Of a stretch of DNA of 64,000 bases, positions 8,667 to 17,623 are shown piece after piece; position 1 is the first letter of the stretch, and each line of letters starts with the position of its first letter. A program made the translations under genes and the position numbers. The stretch is from Streptomyces sp. SA15 (GTDB lineage: Bacteria; Actinomycetota; Actinomycetes; Streptomycetales; Streptomycetaceae): NCBI RefSeq assembly GCF_002291145.1, contig NZ_NTGE01000058.1, forward strand, positions 154,396 to 218,395, given 5' to 3'. The notes under the pieces were generated by a model. The model had not been told where the DNA came from and did not search any database. It saw only the letters and a list, made by a program, of their open reading frames with translations.

Positions 8667-8905
8667 GCCTGCCACCTCCTTCCGCCGGGCGTCTTCCAGC
8701 GCACCGTAGCGTGGTGACTCTAGGACGATCACCTGGGCGTGATCATTCCACCCCTCCGCAACGTGCCTCCTAAGTCAGTCGTACCTCTGCCGGTACACGT
8801 CGTACAGTGTGAGTCAATGCTGGTCTCTCTGGCTGCATTCCGGACCCCCAGCACCGCTGTGCACTTCTGTTCGCCTTGCCGCGTGGATCCGGAAGGGACC
8901 GCCTG
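8667..8905. promoter_or_regulatory. Divergent promoter region of CBASS and its regulators
   Basis: The dyad GATCAC-6-GTGATC lies at 8727-8744 (extended ACGATCAC...GTGATCAT). Repeated GTAC steps follow near 8784-8806, and the ribosome site GGAAGGGA at 8891-8898 precedes the AAA gene. Promoter hexamers are not clear. Confidence 0.55.
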
Positions 8906-9823
8906 ATGAGCGAAACCGCACGACTGCACGCCTTGCCCCGCTCCCTGCCCGATGAGTCGACCCAGGGGATCGCGGATGCCCGCCTGCTGCCGGACCAGGA
9001 GTTCCGGGAGGCCTGGTCGAGCATCGCACTGCCCACTGACATGAAGGAGCGGATGCTCCGAGGCGCGGTGGCCAGCATTCGACTGCGCAAAGCCGTTCCC
9101 TTCGACGCCGTGCCCTTGCACGGCATCACGCTGCTCACGGGTGCACCGGGGGTCGGCAAGACCACCGTCGCCCGGGGACTCGCAGACAAGATCGCCCGCA
9201 CTCTCGGCTCCTCCACCCCCTGGTTGTTCATCGAAGTTGACCCGCATGCTCTGGCCAGCGCCTCACTCGGCCGAAGCCAGCGCAGCGTGGAGGCCCTGTT
9301 CGGCACCGTCATCGAGGAGTTGGCGTTCGCCGGCCCCCTGGTGGTGCTGGTCGACGAGGTCGAGACGCTCCTCACCGATCGCGCGGCCCTGTCCATGGAC
9401 GCCAACCCCATCGACGTACACCGCGCAGTGGACGCGGCCCTTGTCGGACTCGACCGGCTCGCACGTCGGCACACCGACGTATTCGTCCTCGCCACCAGCA
9501 ACTTCCCCGACGCGATCGACCCGGCTCTCGCCTCCCGCGCGGACAACGTCATCCAGGTGCCGCTTCCCGACCGCAGTGCTCGGCGCTGGATCCTGGAGCA
9601 CACCGTCATGGCCGTTGCCCACGCGTTCCCCGGAGCCCAGTCACTGGCCGCCGCCGATGCCCTTGACGCGGCCGCTGAGCAGGCCGAGGGCTTGGACGGC
9701 CGGCGCCTGCGCAAGGCCGTCGCCGCTGCGTGCGCCTACAGGCCGGAGACCCAGGGCGACCCGAACCGCGTCACCGTTCAGGATCTCCTGGGTGCCATCG
9801 AGCACGCTCGGGGGACCGTATGA
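8906..9823 (+). CDS. cap6: TRIP13/Pch2-like AAA+ ATPase of CBASS (Cap6)
   Basis: 305 residues. Walker A GAPGVGKT at 79-86, Walker B LVVLVDEVE at 145-153, sensor 1 VLATSN at 194-199, arginine finger in DPALASRAD near 211, and a sensor 2 region LDGRRLRKA near 270. LVDEVETLL and ATSNFPDAIDPALASRAD are characteristic of the Pch2/TRIP13 group, which unfolds closed HORMA proteins. In type III CBASS this ATPase disassembles the HORMA-CD-NTase complex and keeps signalling off. The ATG at 8906 has GGAAGGGA 8 bases upstream. It is the first gene of the operon; its stop overlaps the next start (ATGA). Confidence 0.93.
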   Translation: MSETARLHALPRSLPDESTQGIADARLLPDQEFREAWSSIALPTDMKERMLRGAVASIRLRKAVPFDAVPLHGITLLTGAPGVGKTTVARGLADKIARTLGSSTPWLFIEVDPHALASASLGRSQRSVEALFGTVIEELAFAGPLVVLVDEVETLLTDRAALSMDANPIDVHRAVDAALVGLDRLARRHTDVFVLATSNFPDAIDPALASRADNVIQVPLPDRSARRWILEHTVMAVAHAFPGAQSLAAADALDAAAEQAEGLDGRRLRKAVAAACAYRPETQGDPNRVTVQDLLGAIEHARGTV

Positions 9824-10287
9824 GTGTCATCGCGCGCCGCGTCGCCTCGGTGCCCCATCGGACCTCCTCCCAGACCTGGCAGGCGATCGTCGACCTGCTC
9901 GCCCCGAGTGCCGGATCGGCCCGTACCGCTCTGCTCGAGGTCACCGGACCGGCGTCGGTGATCATTGCTGAGGAGTACACGAACAGTGCTCCCATCGTGG
10001 TTCTCCCCGCCGAAGGCCCGCGTATGAGAATCCGTACGGCCCACGGCGGTGACGCTGTCGACGCCGCAGGGGACGAGACGCCCTTGATGTCCCGCCCGCT
10101 GGATCAGCCGGGCTGGCGTCTGTCTTTGCCCTGCGCCGAGGACGACCTGGACGAGCTGCGCGCGGCCCTCGCCGGAAACTCGCAGATCAGTATCCGCGCC
10201 CTCGACGACGACGTATCTGACGAGACCAAGGCCCGCGCCGGTTCCGCCCGGATCGTCATCAACACCGACGAGTTGGAGCTGCCGTGA
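9820..10287 (+). CDS. Unrecognised 155-residue protein inside CBASS operon
   Basis: It starts at the ATG overlapping the AAA gene by 4 bp and ends overlapping the HORMA gene by 4 bp (GTGA), so it is translated with the system. I recognise no family. The sequence has no signal peptide, membrane segment or cysteine pair. It looks like alternating beta strands (TALLEVTGPASVIIAEEY, PIVVLPA, GWRLSLP, ARIVINTDELEL) with an acidic middle. Placement between Cap6 and the HORMA gene suggests it works with them, for example as a second HORMA-like partner, a peptide sensor or an adaptor. That is inference only. Confidence 0.85.
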   Translation: MSVIARRVASVPHRTSSQTWQAIVDLLAPSAGSARTALLEVTGPASVIIAEEYTNSAPIVVLPAEGPRMRIRTAHGGDAVDAAGDETPLMSRPLDQPGWRLSLPCAEDDLDELRAALAGNSQISIRALDDDVSDETKARAGSARIVINTDELELP

Positions 10288-10805
10288 GCACCGCCGTCCA
10301 CGTCAACACTCATGCGCACGCCGTCACTCACGTGTCGACCGGCCTCATCAGGAGCCTGCGTCAGATCATCAAGGAGAGCGGGCTCGACCCCGCCAAGATG
10401 ACCAACCAGTGGCCGACTCTGGAGAACGGTGTCGAGGTCTGGCTCACCTCCAGGCACCTGCGGTCCCTCGTGCTGGAGATCCATGACCCAAGCCGACGTC
10501 ACGGCGACGATCTCGTCGGGCGCTTCGACTTCACCATCAACTACGGCTACTACCCGGACGCCGACGGCGAATTGTGGCTCGACCCGGACACCGTCTATTA
10601 CACCGTCCGCAAAGCCGGAGCCTTCCCGTCCCTCTGCGACTACCGCATTGTCGCCGACAACGAGCCCGGCCGTCCGGACGTCGCCGGATGGTCCACGACC
10701 AGCCTGCGCTCCACCGCCGGATTCACCCGCCACGAGGTCGGCACCGCCATCGGCGGCGGCAGCCTCGGTGCCGGGCTCTCCTACTACACCCGGACGGGAT
10801 CATGA
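10284..10805 (+). CDS. cap7: Bacterial HORMA-domain protein of CBASS (Cap7)
   Basis: 173 residues from a GTG. The N-terminal helix region AVTHVSTGLIRSLRQIIKES and the following pattern to the C-terminal GLSYYTRTGS match bacterial HORMA proteins of CBASS loci. These bind a closure-motif peptide and, once closed, activate the CD-NTase. The ATPase encoded two genes upstream would reopen it. The assignment rests on sequence pattern plus strong context: TRIP13-like ATPase upstream, CD-NTase downstream, both overlapping by 4 bp. Only one recognisable HORMA gene is present, whereas some type III systems carry two. Confidence 0.88.
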   Translation: MSTAVHVNTHAHAVTHVSTGLIRSLRQIIKESGLDPAKMTNQWPTLENGVEVWLTSRHLRSLVLEIHDPSRRHGDDLVGRFDFTINYGYYPDADGELWLDPDTVYYTVRKAGAFPSLCDYRIVADNEPGRPDVAGWSTTSLRSTAGFTRHEVGTAIGGGSLGAGLSYYTRTGS

Positions 10806-11689
10806 TCAGCGTCAGTGAGGCTTTCGAGAACTTCAGCGGCAATCTGGAGATCACACCGACCGAGTCGGTGCAGGCCAGCAAGCGTCAACAGAGGATGCGC
10901 GAGCACCTCGACGACAGCATCCTCGACATCGCCGACACGTTCCTTACCGGTGCCTACCGGCGGGCCACCAAGACCAAGCCGCTGACCGATGTCGACATCA
11001 TGGCCGTGCTCGACGACAGGACTTACCTCGACAAGCATCCGCACCAGGTCCTCGAGGACGTACGCGCGATCCTGGCGCCGATCTACGGCGAGGACCGCGT
11101 CTGTTGTGACCGGCGTGCCGTGCGCGTCGACTTCGGCGTGAAACTGGTCGACGACCTCACGGGCGACGTGGTTTCCTTCGACGTCGTGCCCGCCTTCACC
11201 GAGGACGACCACTACCTGATCCCCGACGACGTACTCGCGAAGTGGATCCCCACCAACCCAAAGGTCCACGAAGATCTTGCGGTCCAGGCGAACAAGGACT
11301 TCTCCGAGCGGTGGAAGCCCCTCGTGAAGATGATCAAGACCTGGAATCGGCACCACGGCCACCCCATCGAAGCGTCATTCCTCATCGAGGTCATGGCCCT
11401 GGAACTCGTCAAGGGCGAGTGGGTCGGGCCCTACCCACGGGAGCTGCGACAGTTCTTCGCCACTGCCGTCAACGCCGTCGCGGAGCGGTGGCCGGACCCG
11501 GCCCACTTGGGCCCGGACGTCTCCGACATCTTCGACGGCCAACCCGAGAAGCTCCAGGCCGCCCAGACGGCCCTGCGAGCCGCAGAGGCTGCGTGCACCG
11601 AGGCACTTCGGCTCGAACGTGCGGGGCGTACCGGCGACGCGCTGGCGCAGTGGCAGCTTCTCTTCGGCCCGCTCTTCACCAAGTCATGA
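10802..11689 (+). CDS. CD-NTase (cGAS/DncV-like nucleotidyltransferase) of CBASS
   Basis: 295 residues. The polymerase-beta-like active site is LTGAYRRATKT at 48-58 followed by DVD (metal-binding D63 and D65), with the third aspartate D127 in SFDVVPAF. A C-terminal OAS-like helical domain follows (MIKTWNRHHGHPIEASFLIE). It should make a cyclic oligonucleotide second messenger when bound by the closed HORMA protein; HORMA-associated enzymes of clade C typically make cyclic triadenylate, but the product cannot be read from sequence. The start ATG overlaps the HORMA stop by 4 bp, and its stop overlaps the effector start by 4 bp. Confidence 0.94.
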   Translation: MISVSEAFENFSGNLEITPTESVQASKRQQRMREHLDDSILDIADTFLTGAYRRATKTKPLTDVDIMAVLDDRTYLDKHPHQVLEDVRAILAPIYGEDRVCCDRRAVRVDFGVKLVDDLTGDVVSFDVVPAFTEDDHYLIPDDVLAKWIPTNPKVHEDLAVQANKDFSERWKPLVKMIKTWNRHHGHPIEASFLIEVMALELVKGEWVGPYPRELRQFFATAVNAVAERWPDPAHLGPDVSDIFDGQPEKLQAAQTALRAAEAACTEALRLERAGRTGDALAQWQLLFGPLFTKS

Positions 11690-12609
11690 CCGCCGGCCAG
11701 CAGTCTCCTGTGCAACCGGGTGCCTCCGCCCGGATCAAGGAACGCCAAGACCAGCCAGAACACCTCAACAGACTGCTGGCCTACTCCCACCTGTACAGGA
11801 CAGCGATGTGGTGGCGCCGCATCAGGACGTGGGGCAACGTCCTTCTGGCCCTGACGGCGCCGCTCCTTGCGGTGTTCCTCCCGGCGGGGGCGAGCACCCG
11901 CGGGGCGATCGCCGCCGCCTGGCTGGTACTCGGGAAGACCGTACTCAAGGGCATGGAGGGAAGCGCCACCCTGAGGGCCGCCAACATCCAGGAGCTGTAC
12001 GACACCAAGCTCTTTTATCTGCACTGGAACCAAGCCCTCGTCGGCCGACAACCCGTCCCTGACGATGTCTCCTCGGCCGCTCGTCACATCCGCGAGCGGG
12101 GCCCATATCTCGACTGGTACAGCATCGAATTGGGCGACACCCCGTGGCCCGGCGACGTCCTTCTGTGCCAGCGGCAAAGCGCAGTCTGGAGCCGTCGGGA
12201 TCACCACGCCTATGGCGCCTTCCTGGCGATCGGCGGCGGTAGTTGGGCTGTCGCGATCATCGTGTTCGCCCTCGTACGTGACATGACGCTGCTCGCCTTC
12301 CTCGTGGCGCTCTTCCTGCCCAGCGCCGCGGCGCTTCTCGACACCATCGAACTCGCCCGCGAGCACTGGCAGCAGTCCACCAAGCGCCGACAAGTCGAGG
12401 ACGATATTCACGACGTATGGAACAGGTACCAGGCCAGGCCGGGAGACATCCCAGCCGAAGAATGCCGACGACTTCAGGACGCGACCTACCTCCTGCGGAG
12501 GGACGGCCCGCCGGTACCCAAGTGGTTCTACGACCGCCGCCGCCACGAAACCGCTGCGGTCACGAACGATGGCACCACAGCGCTGCGCTCATCGTCAGAT
12601 CCCAGCTGA
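11686..12609 (+). CDS. S-4TM family putative pore-forming effector of CBASS
   Basis: 307 residues. Four hydrophobic segments are visible, near 49-66, 72-88, 176-197 and 201-220, arranged as two hairpins separated by a soluble stretch of about 85 residues. The basic N-terminus (MWWRRIRTWG) and the DTIELAREHW motif after TM4 fit the S-4TM (SLATT-related) family. As the last gene of the operon it is the expected effector: second messenger binding would open a membrane pore and kill or arrest the infected cell. No nuclease or phospholipase is present, so membrane disruption is the likely output. Confidence 0.9.
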   Translation: MTAGQQSPVQPGASARIKERQDQPEHLNRLLAYSHLYRTAMWWRRIRTWGNVLLALTAPLLAVFLPAGASTRGAIAAAWLVLGKTVLKGMEGSATLRAANIQELYDTKLFYLHWNQALVGRQPVPDDVSSAARHIRERGPYLDWYSIELGDTPWPGDVLLCQRQSAVWSRRDHHAYGAFLAIGGGSWAVAIIVFALVRDMTLLAFLVALFLPSAAALLDTIELAREHWQQSTKRRQVEDDIHDVWNRYQARPGDIPAEECRRLQDATYLLRRDGPPVPKWFYDRRRHETAAVTNDGTTALRSSSDPS

Positions 12610-12955
12610 CTGACCAGCCGCGTTGCGTCGTTCACCCTCCGTGTGGTCGTCACGGGGGGATGTTGAGGGCAGTTGTGGCTCTGGGGCGACGCGACCTGGC
12701 ACGCGTCGCCGCACTGATGTGAGCTCCATGCGGGTCGAAAAGCACAGCGCTGCCCCGCAGCGGGCCAGGCCTGCATCCCGACCGCTTTGCCGCGGCGACT
12801 GGTCGCCATGTGGCCATGTGATCCCAGTCATAGTCGCGCTCCTCTCCTCAAGTGGAATCGCGACATCGAGAGGCGGCCGACCGGTACGCTCGCCACGTGG
12901 CCGTTCGCCCGTAATCGCGACACGATGTGGAGTGGACACGGGGACTGCGGCGAAA
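12610..12955 (+). other. Junction region between CBASS and truncated dnaE2
   Basis: These 346 bases are open in the dnaE2 frame, but the translation is unlike any polymerase. I see no gene, repeat or att-like site here. The polymerase homology begins abruptly at about 12956. Confidence 0.5.
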
Positions 12956-14665
12956 ATGGGCGTGCGCATGCAGTCCGCGATGGCCCACGCCGTCGCCGAG
13001 ATCGAACGGACGACCGGCCATCACATCGACCTGGACGATCCGCGGCAGGTACCGCTCGACGATGTCTTCGCGTTCAAGCTCATCCAGGAGAGTCAGACCC
13101 TGGGCCTGTTCCAGCTGGAGTCGCCCGGTCAGCAGGACCTGCTGTCCCGGTTGCAGCCGCGCAATCCGCAGGACGTCATCGCCGACATCAGTCTCTTCCG
13201 TCCCGGTCCGGTCGCCGGTGGCATGCCCGAGCGGTACATCGCCGCCCGCCACGGCGGCACACCGTCGTACGCCCATCCGGACCTGGAGCCGGTGCTCGCC
13301 GACACCTACGGCGTGACCATCTGGCACGAGCAGATCCTCGAGACGCTGTCGGTGATGACCGGCTGCGACCGGGCGCTGGCCGAGGTCGCCAGGCGGGCGC
13401 TCGGCGACAAGGGTCGGCTGCCCCGGATCAAGGACTGGTTCCATCGGCAGGCACGCGCTCGCGGCTACAGCGAGACAGTGCGCGAGCAGGTCTGGAAGAA
13501 CATCGAAGCCTTCGGTGCCTACGGCTTCTACCGCGCCCACGCCGTCGCCTTCGCCGTACCGGCCCTGCAGAGCGCCTGGCTCAAGGCGCACTACCCGGCA
13601 TTCTTGCTGGCAGGCCTTCTCGAACACGACCCCGGTATGTGGCCCAAGCGCGTCCTCGTCTCCGACGCCCGTCGGCGTGGCGTCCCGATTCTGCCTGTCG
13701 ACATCAACTGCTCCAAGGCGAAGCACACCGTGGAGAAGGCCGACGGGGATCAGTGGGGGGTGCGGCTCGCGCTGTCCGAGGTGCACGGCATCAGCGAGGA
13801 CGAGTGCGCACGAATCGAGGAGGGGCAGCCCTACGGATCGCTGTCGGACTTCTGGCAGCGGGCCCGTCCCAGCAGGCCGGTCGCCGAACGCCTCGCGGAG
13901 ATCGGTGCCCTGGACTCCCTCCATGACGGCCGCCTCACCCGCCGTGACCTGCTGCTGCAGATCGCCGAACTCCACCGGGCCTCCCGCACCCGGTCCGCGG
14001 GCAAGGGCCAGCTGCCCCTCGACACAGACGCCGTCGGGGGAGCGGAGCCGAGCGGGCTGCCGGAGATGACGGGACGCGAAGCCCTGAGCGCCGAGCTGAG
14101 CACCCTCGGCATCGACGTCTCCAGGCACCTGATGGAGCACCATCACCGACTGCTGCGCGAGATCGGCGCGACCGACGCGGCCCACCTGGCCGGCCTGCGC
14201 GCCGGTCAGCAGGTCCTCGTCGCGGGCGTACGGGCCTCCACCCAGACCCCGCCGATCGCCAGCGGCCGGCGCATCATCTTCGTCACCCTGGAGGACGGCG
14301 CTGGCCTGGTCGACCTGGCCTTCTTCGAGGACTCCCACCCTGCCTGCGCGCACACCGTCTTCCACAGTGGACTGCTGCTGGTCCGCGGCACGGTCCAGGT
14401 GCGCGGCACCCGCCGCACCGTCGTCGGTACCATGGCCTGGGACCTGGACGAGATCGCCGCCGCCCGCCGCGACCGTGGCCCCGAGGCCGCGCTCGCCCTC
14501 CTCGGCGCCGACCATCCCCACCCGACCCCCGCCCAGCCGCAGCGCACCCTGGCCAACGGCACCACAGGCGCCCGCCTGCACCCGTACGCCGACCTGCAGC
14601 CCGCCGGCAGCCGTTCGGCCGATCTGAAGAAGTTCGGCCACCGCAGCCCGGTGAGCGCAGGATGA
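12956..14665 (+). pseudogene. dnaE2: Error-prone DNA polymerase DnaE2, missing N-terminal half
   Basis: Homology to DnaE2 starts at GVRMQSAMAHAVAEIERTTG and continues through LGLFQLESPGQQDLLSRLQP, the fingers region (FGAYGFYRAHAVAFAVPALQ) and the OB fold (VLVAGVRAS) to a stop at 14665. The 569 residues lack the PHP domain and the palm. All three catalytic aspartates of DnaE enzymes lie upstream of this point, so the product cannot polymerise DNA. The full family is about 1,100 residues. The gene remains coupled to the Y-family gene by ATGA. A plausible origin is replacement of the 5' half during acquisition of the CBASS block. It may be dead or a residual scaffold. Confidence 0.88.
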
Positions 14666-15642
14666 CCACGCGCCAGCGGCACATCGCCCACCTCTACCTG
14701 CACGCCGCACTGAGCGAGGCCCAGTACGGCGACGTAATCGAACTGATGTCCGGTATTACGCCCCACGTCCAGGCCGTCCCACCCAACGCCGTCCAGCTCG
14801 ACCTGACCTCGGCGCTCAGATACTTCGGACTGTCTCCCTACGACGTGGTCCAGCTGGCGAAGATGAGGCTGAAGGCCCTCTACGACATCGACAGCAGCGC
14901 CGGCCTCGCGGGCAACCGCATGCTGGCTGCCATGGCGGCCGACGCGTCCGGGCCGGGTGACACCACCTGGGTCCCCGCCGGACATGCGGCCGACTGGCTG
15001 TATCCGCGGCCGGTGACCGCGCTGCCCGGGATCGGCCGCTCCACAGCGGACACGCTCAGCAGGTACGGCCTGCACACCATCGGCCAGGTCATCGACCTGC
15101 CCGCGGGGACCCTGCAGCGTCTTCTCGGCGCGGGCCCTGCCCGGCTGCTGGCCGAGCGCGCCCGCGGCCATGACCCCCGCCCGGTCACCCCGTCGGAACC
15201 CGCGGAGCACCTGGTCGCCGACCTAGTACTCGAGCGGGACTGCCTTGACCCGGCGCAGCATCACCGAGCAGTCCTGGAGCTCGCCGACCAGATCGGCCAA
15301 CGCCTGCGCGGCGAACGTCAGATCACCAGCCGGCTCACCCTCACGGTGCGGTACGCCGACCGCAGCTCCACGACACGTACGCGCGTGTTGTCGGAGCCCA
15401 CCAATCACTCATTCGCGCTCGCGACAGCTGCCCTGGGTCTGCTGACCGCTCTGGGGCTGCAGCGAGCGCGAGTCCGCGCCTTCACGATCCGCGCCGACGA
15501 TCTGCTGCCGGCCGACAGTGCTTACCGGCAGCTCTCCCTCGATCCCGGCGACGATCGCGCCCGCGCAGCCGAAGCCGCCGCCGATCGTGCCCGGCGGCGC
15601 TTCGGACCGGAGGCTGTACGTCCAGCCTCTCTGGCTGACTGA
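14662..15642 (+). CDS. ImuB-like Y-family polymerase homologue
   Basis: 326 residues, start overlapping the polymerase fragment by 4 bp. It resembles the short Y-family proteins paired with DnaE2 in Streptomyces: a VQAVPPNAVQLDLTSALRYF core, the helix-hairpin-helix PVTALPGIGRSTADTLSRYG near 110-130, and a little-finger region LTLTVRYADRSSTTRTR. The usual catalytic D-D-A motif of active Y-family polymerases is not evident at the N-terminus, so it is probably a catalytically inactive ImuB-type partner in mutagenic repair. With its DnaE2 partner truncated, it can act only with a polymerase encoded elsewhere. Confidence 0.85.
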   Translation: MTTRQRHIAHLYLHAALSEAQYGDVIELMSGITPHVQAVPPNAVQLDLTSALRYFGLSPYDVVQLAKMRLKALYDIDSSAGLAGNRMLAAMAADASGPGDTTWVPAGHAADWLYPRPVTALPGIGRSTADTLSRYGLHTIGQVIDLPAGTLQRLLGAGPARLLAERARGHDPRPVTPSEPAEHLVADLVLERDCLDPAQHHRAVLELADQIGQRLRGERQITSRLTLTVRYADRSSTTRTRVLSEPTNHSFALATAALGLLTALGLQRARVRAFTIRADDLLPADSAYRQLSLDPGDDRARAAEAAADRARRRFGPEAVRPASLAD

Positions 15643-15807
15643 CCGCTATTGCCAAGAACCACTGCTTCCTGGCGAATGCGGTCATGTGAGACAGGGCGTT
15701 CCTGTTCGTGGATCTTGTGCTCGGGCTGATCGTCAGTGGTTGTCTGCGCTCGTGATCGTCTGACACGTCGGTGACCGGCTCGCGGAACGTTGTGGGACGC
15801 TGGTCTC

Positions 15808-17373
15808 ATGTTCGAGCTGCCCGTCGTGGCGCCCGGTGTCGCGATCTTCGACCACCTCCGCCAGCACGCCGACGAGGCCGGGCGGACACAGGATGAACTC
15901 CCGTTGCCGGACGACGACAAGGATCGGCAGTGGCACGTATGGGCGCCCGGCGCGTGGGACAGTTCCTCTCGCCACCGCGGCCAAGCGAGCGACACCGACC
16001 GGGCCCGTCAGGTCGCCGGATTGCTGCAGCTGGCGTGCCAACATCCGTCGGTCACGAACCTGCGCGCACTCTACGCCGGTGTCGCGGGCGACAGCCTGAT
16101 CGGCTGTGTCGACGCGCTCACCGAGCTGCTCACCAGGGAACAGCCCGATCGGCGGGCGCTGCACGCGATCGGCCACTGGCTCGCCACGACCGCGCCCGAC
16201 CGGGAGCCGGTCAAGCTGGGCGTCACGCTGCTCGGTGTCACGGGGTCGGACGCCGACCTGCCCGTACTGCGGCTGCTGGGTGCCCACTCCGAGTTCACGC
16301 TCTATTGCGTGACGGCCATGGCTAACATACTTCCCGACCCGGAGCCGGAACTGTGGGCGCTGGCTCGGTCGCTGGAGGGCGCGGGCCGGGTCGTCTGCGT
16401 GGAGCTGCTGCGCGACACCGAGGACCCTAGGATCCGCGAATGGATCCTGCGCGGCGGGTTCCGCAACCTGAACGGGAGCGACCAACTGGCACTCATCGCC
16501 GCCACCACCGGCGACCTGCTGTCCGCGCTGCGGGGTGACGTCGACCGGGAACTGCTGACCGCGGCCGGGGAGATCATCGAGAGCCTGATCTCCTGCGATG
16601 ACATCGACGACTACGAGCACGGCGCCCATGCCGTCGAGGCGTTCCTCGGGCACATGCGAACGAGAGCGGACACGGTGCAGGACGTGTCGACCGTCGCGGA
16701 GATCCGTTCGTACCTGGCCGACAACGACGACTGGGACGAGTGGAGGTGGCGCCACTGGACCGCCACCCGACGGGCGGCGTTCGCGGACACGTGCGGCTGG
16801 ATCCTCAGCTGGGACAAGTGGCCGGAGCGCATTACCGCCGGCCTGGCCGAGACCGACGACGGACCAGCGATTTGGGCCGCGCGGGCCCTCGGCATCGACA
16901 TCTTCGACACGCTCGTCGAGAAGATACGGGCCAACCCGTACACCAGCAACTGGTATGACGCGTGGCTGCAGGCGGACACCGAGCGGGCCAGGCAGCTGGT
17001 GGACATGGCCAGAACCCTCCTGCCGATTGACCAGATCGCCACCGGCCCGGCCGACGAGCAAGGACTCGGCCCGGCATGGCAGGCGCACAGGACGTTCGGC
17101 TGGACAGTGCAGGCGCTGCGAGATCACCCGGGCACCGGCGGCGACGTGCTGCTGGCTGGGCTGCGCAGCCCGCTGAACCTCGACCGGCATATGGCGCTGC
17201 AGGCGCTCTGGAAGTGGCCGGGGCACACGTGGCCGCCCGGTGCCGCCGCCGCGGTCGAGGAGGCCGCTCGCGCCGACCCCGACAAAGATGTCAGGCAATT
17301 CGCGGCCCGGCTGGCCGATGGGCCTCCTGCCTCACTGTCCACAGTGGGCAGCCTTCGTGGCCGGCATAACTAA
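15808..17373 (+). CDS. Unrecognised 521-residue helical protein (HEAT-like)
   Basis: The ATG at 15808 is preferred over a GTG at 15790. I recognise no family. The sequence is rich in short amphipathic helices with repeated patterns such as LPVLRLLGAHSEFTLYCVTA, PELWALARSLEGAGRVVCVE and late LLAGLRSPLNLDRHMALQAL, typical of HEAT or armadillo solenoids. There are no signal peptide, membrane segments or catalytic motifs. It stands alone on the plus strand, 165 bp after the Y-family gene and next to decayed sequence. A scaffold or immunity role would suit the neighbourhood but is speculation. Confidence 0.75.
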   Translation: MFELPVVAPGVAIFDHLRQHADEAGRTQDELPLPDDDKDRQWHVWAPGAWDSSSRHRGQASDTDRARQVAGLLQLACQHPSVTNLRALYAGVAGDSLIGCVDALTELLTREQPDRRALHAIGHWLATTAPDREPVKLGVTLLGVTGSDADLPVLRLLGAHSEFTLYCVTAMANILPDPEPELWALARSLEGAGRVVCVELLRDTEDPRIREWILRGGFRNLNGSDQLALIAATTGDLLSALRGDVDRELLTAAGEIIESLISCDDIDDYEHGAHAVEAFLGHMRTRADTVQDVSTVAEIRSYLADNDDWDEWRWRHWTATRRAAFADTCGWILSWDKWPERITAGLAETDDGPAIWAARALGIDIFDTLVEKIRANPYTSNWYDAWLQADTERARQLVDMARTLLPIDQIATGPADEQGLGPAWQAHRTFGWTVQALRDHPGTGGDVLLAGLRSPLNLDRHMALQALWKWPGHTWPPGAAAAVEEAARADPDKDVRQFAARLADGPPASLSTVGSLRGRHN

Positions 17374-17390
17374 GTGAGGACAGCCTTGCT

Positions 17391-17513
17391 CGGGCGTTGG
17401 CCAGACTTGCGATCGAGGCCACGACCGCCGAGGGCATCCTCACCCGCGACGTCGGCGGCACGGCCACGACCGAGGACGTGACCAAGGCCCTGATCGACGC
17501 GCTCAACGCCTGA
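17391..17513 (+). pseudogene. Remnant of isocitrate/isopropylmalate dehydrogenase-type enzyme, C-terminus
   Basis: The last 40 codons of a lost gene read RALARLAIEATTAEGILTRD, then VGGTATTEDVTKALIDAL before the stop. This is the C-terminus of the isocitrate/isopropylmalate/tartrate dehydrogenase family (LT-D-GGTA-T-E). Nothing upstream in frame continues the homology. Confidence 0.65.
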
Positions 17514-17623
17514 CGGTCTGAAAGCGAGCTTTGAACGTCATCGGCGCTTGCCAGGGAGGGGACACCGACTGGGCACCTGTTCCGGGTGCCCGGTCGGTAT
17601 CGAGGCTGACCTCGGCGTGCGGA

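Noticed and set aside
8667..12609. Search for an integrase, att site or tRNA marking the CBASS block as a mobile element
   Set aside because: None was seen by eye at either edge. Island status is inferred only from the truncated dnaE2 and neighbouring remnants.
15733..17298. Long minus-strand frame opposite the 521-residue protein
   Set aside because: Arg/Val-rich shadow with no motif. The plus-strand frame has normal amino acid composition and a tidy start.
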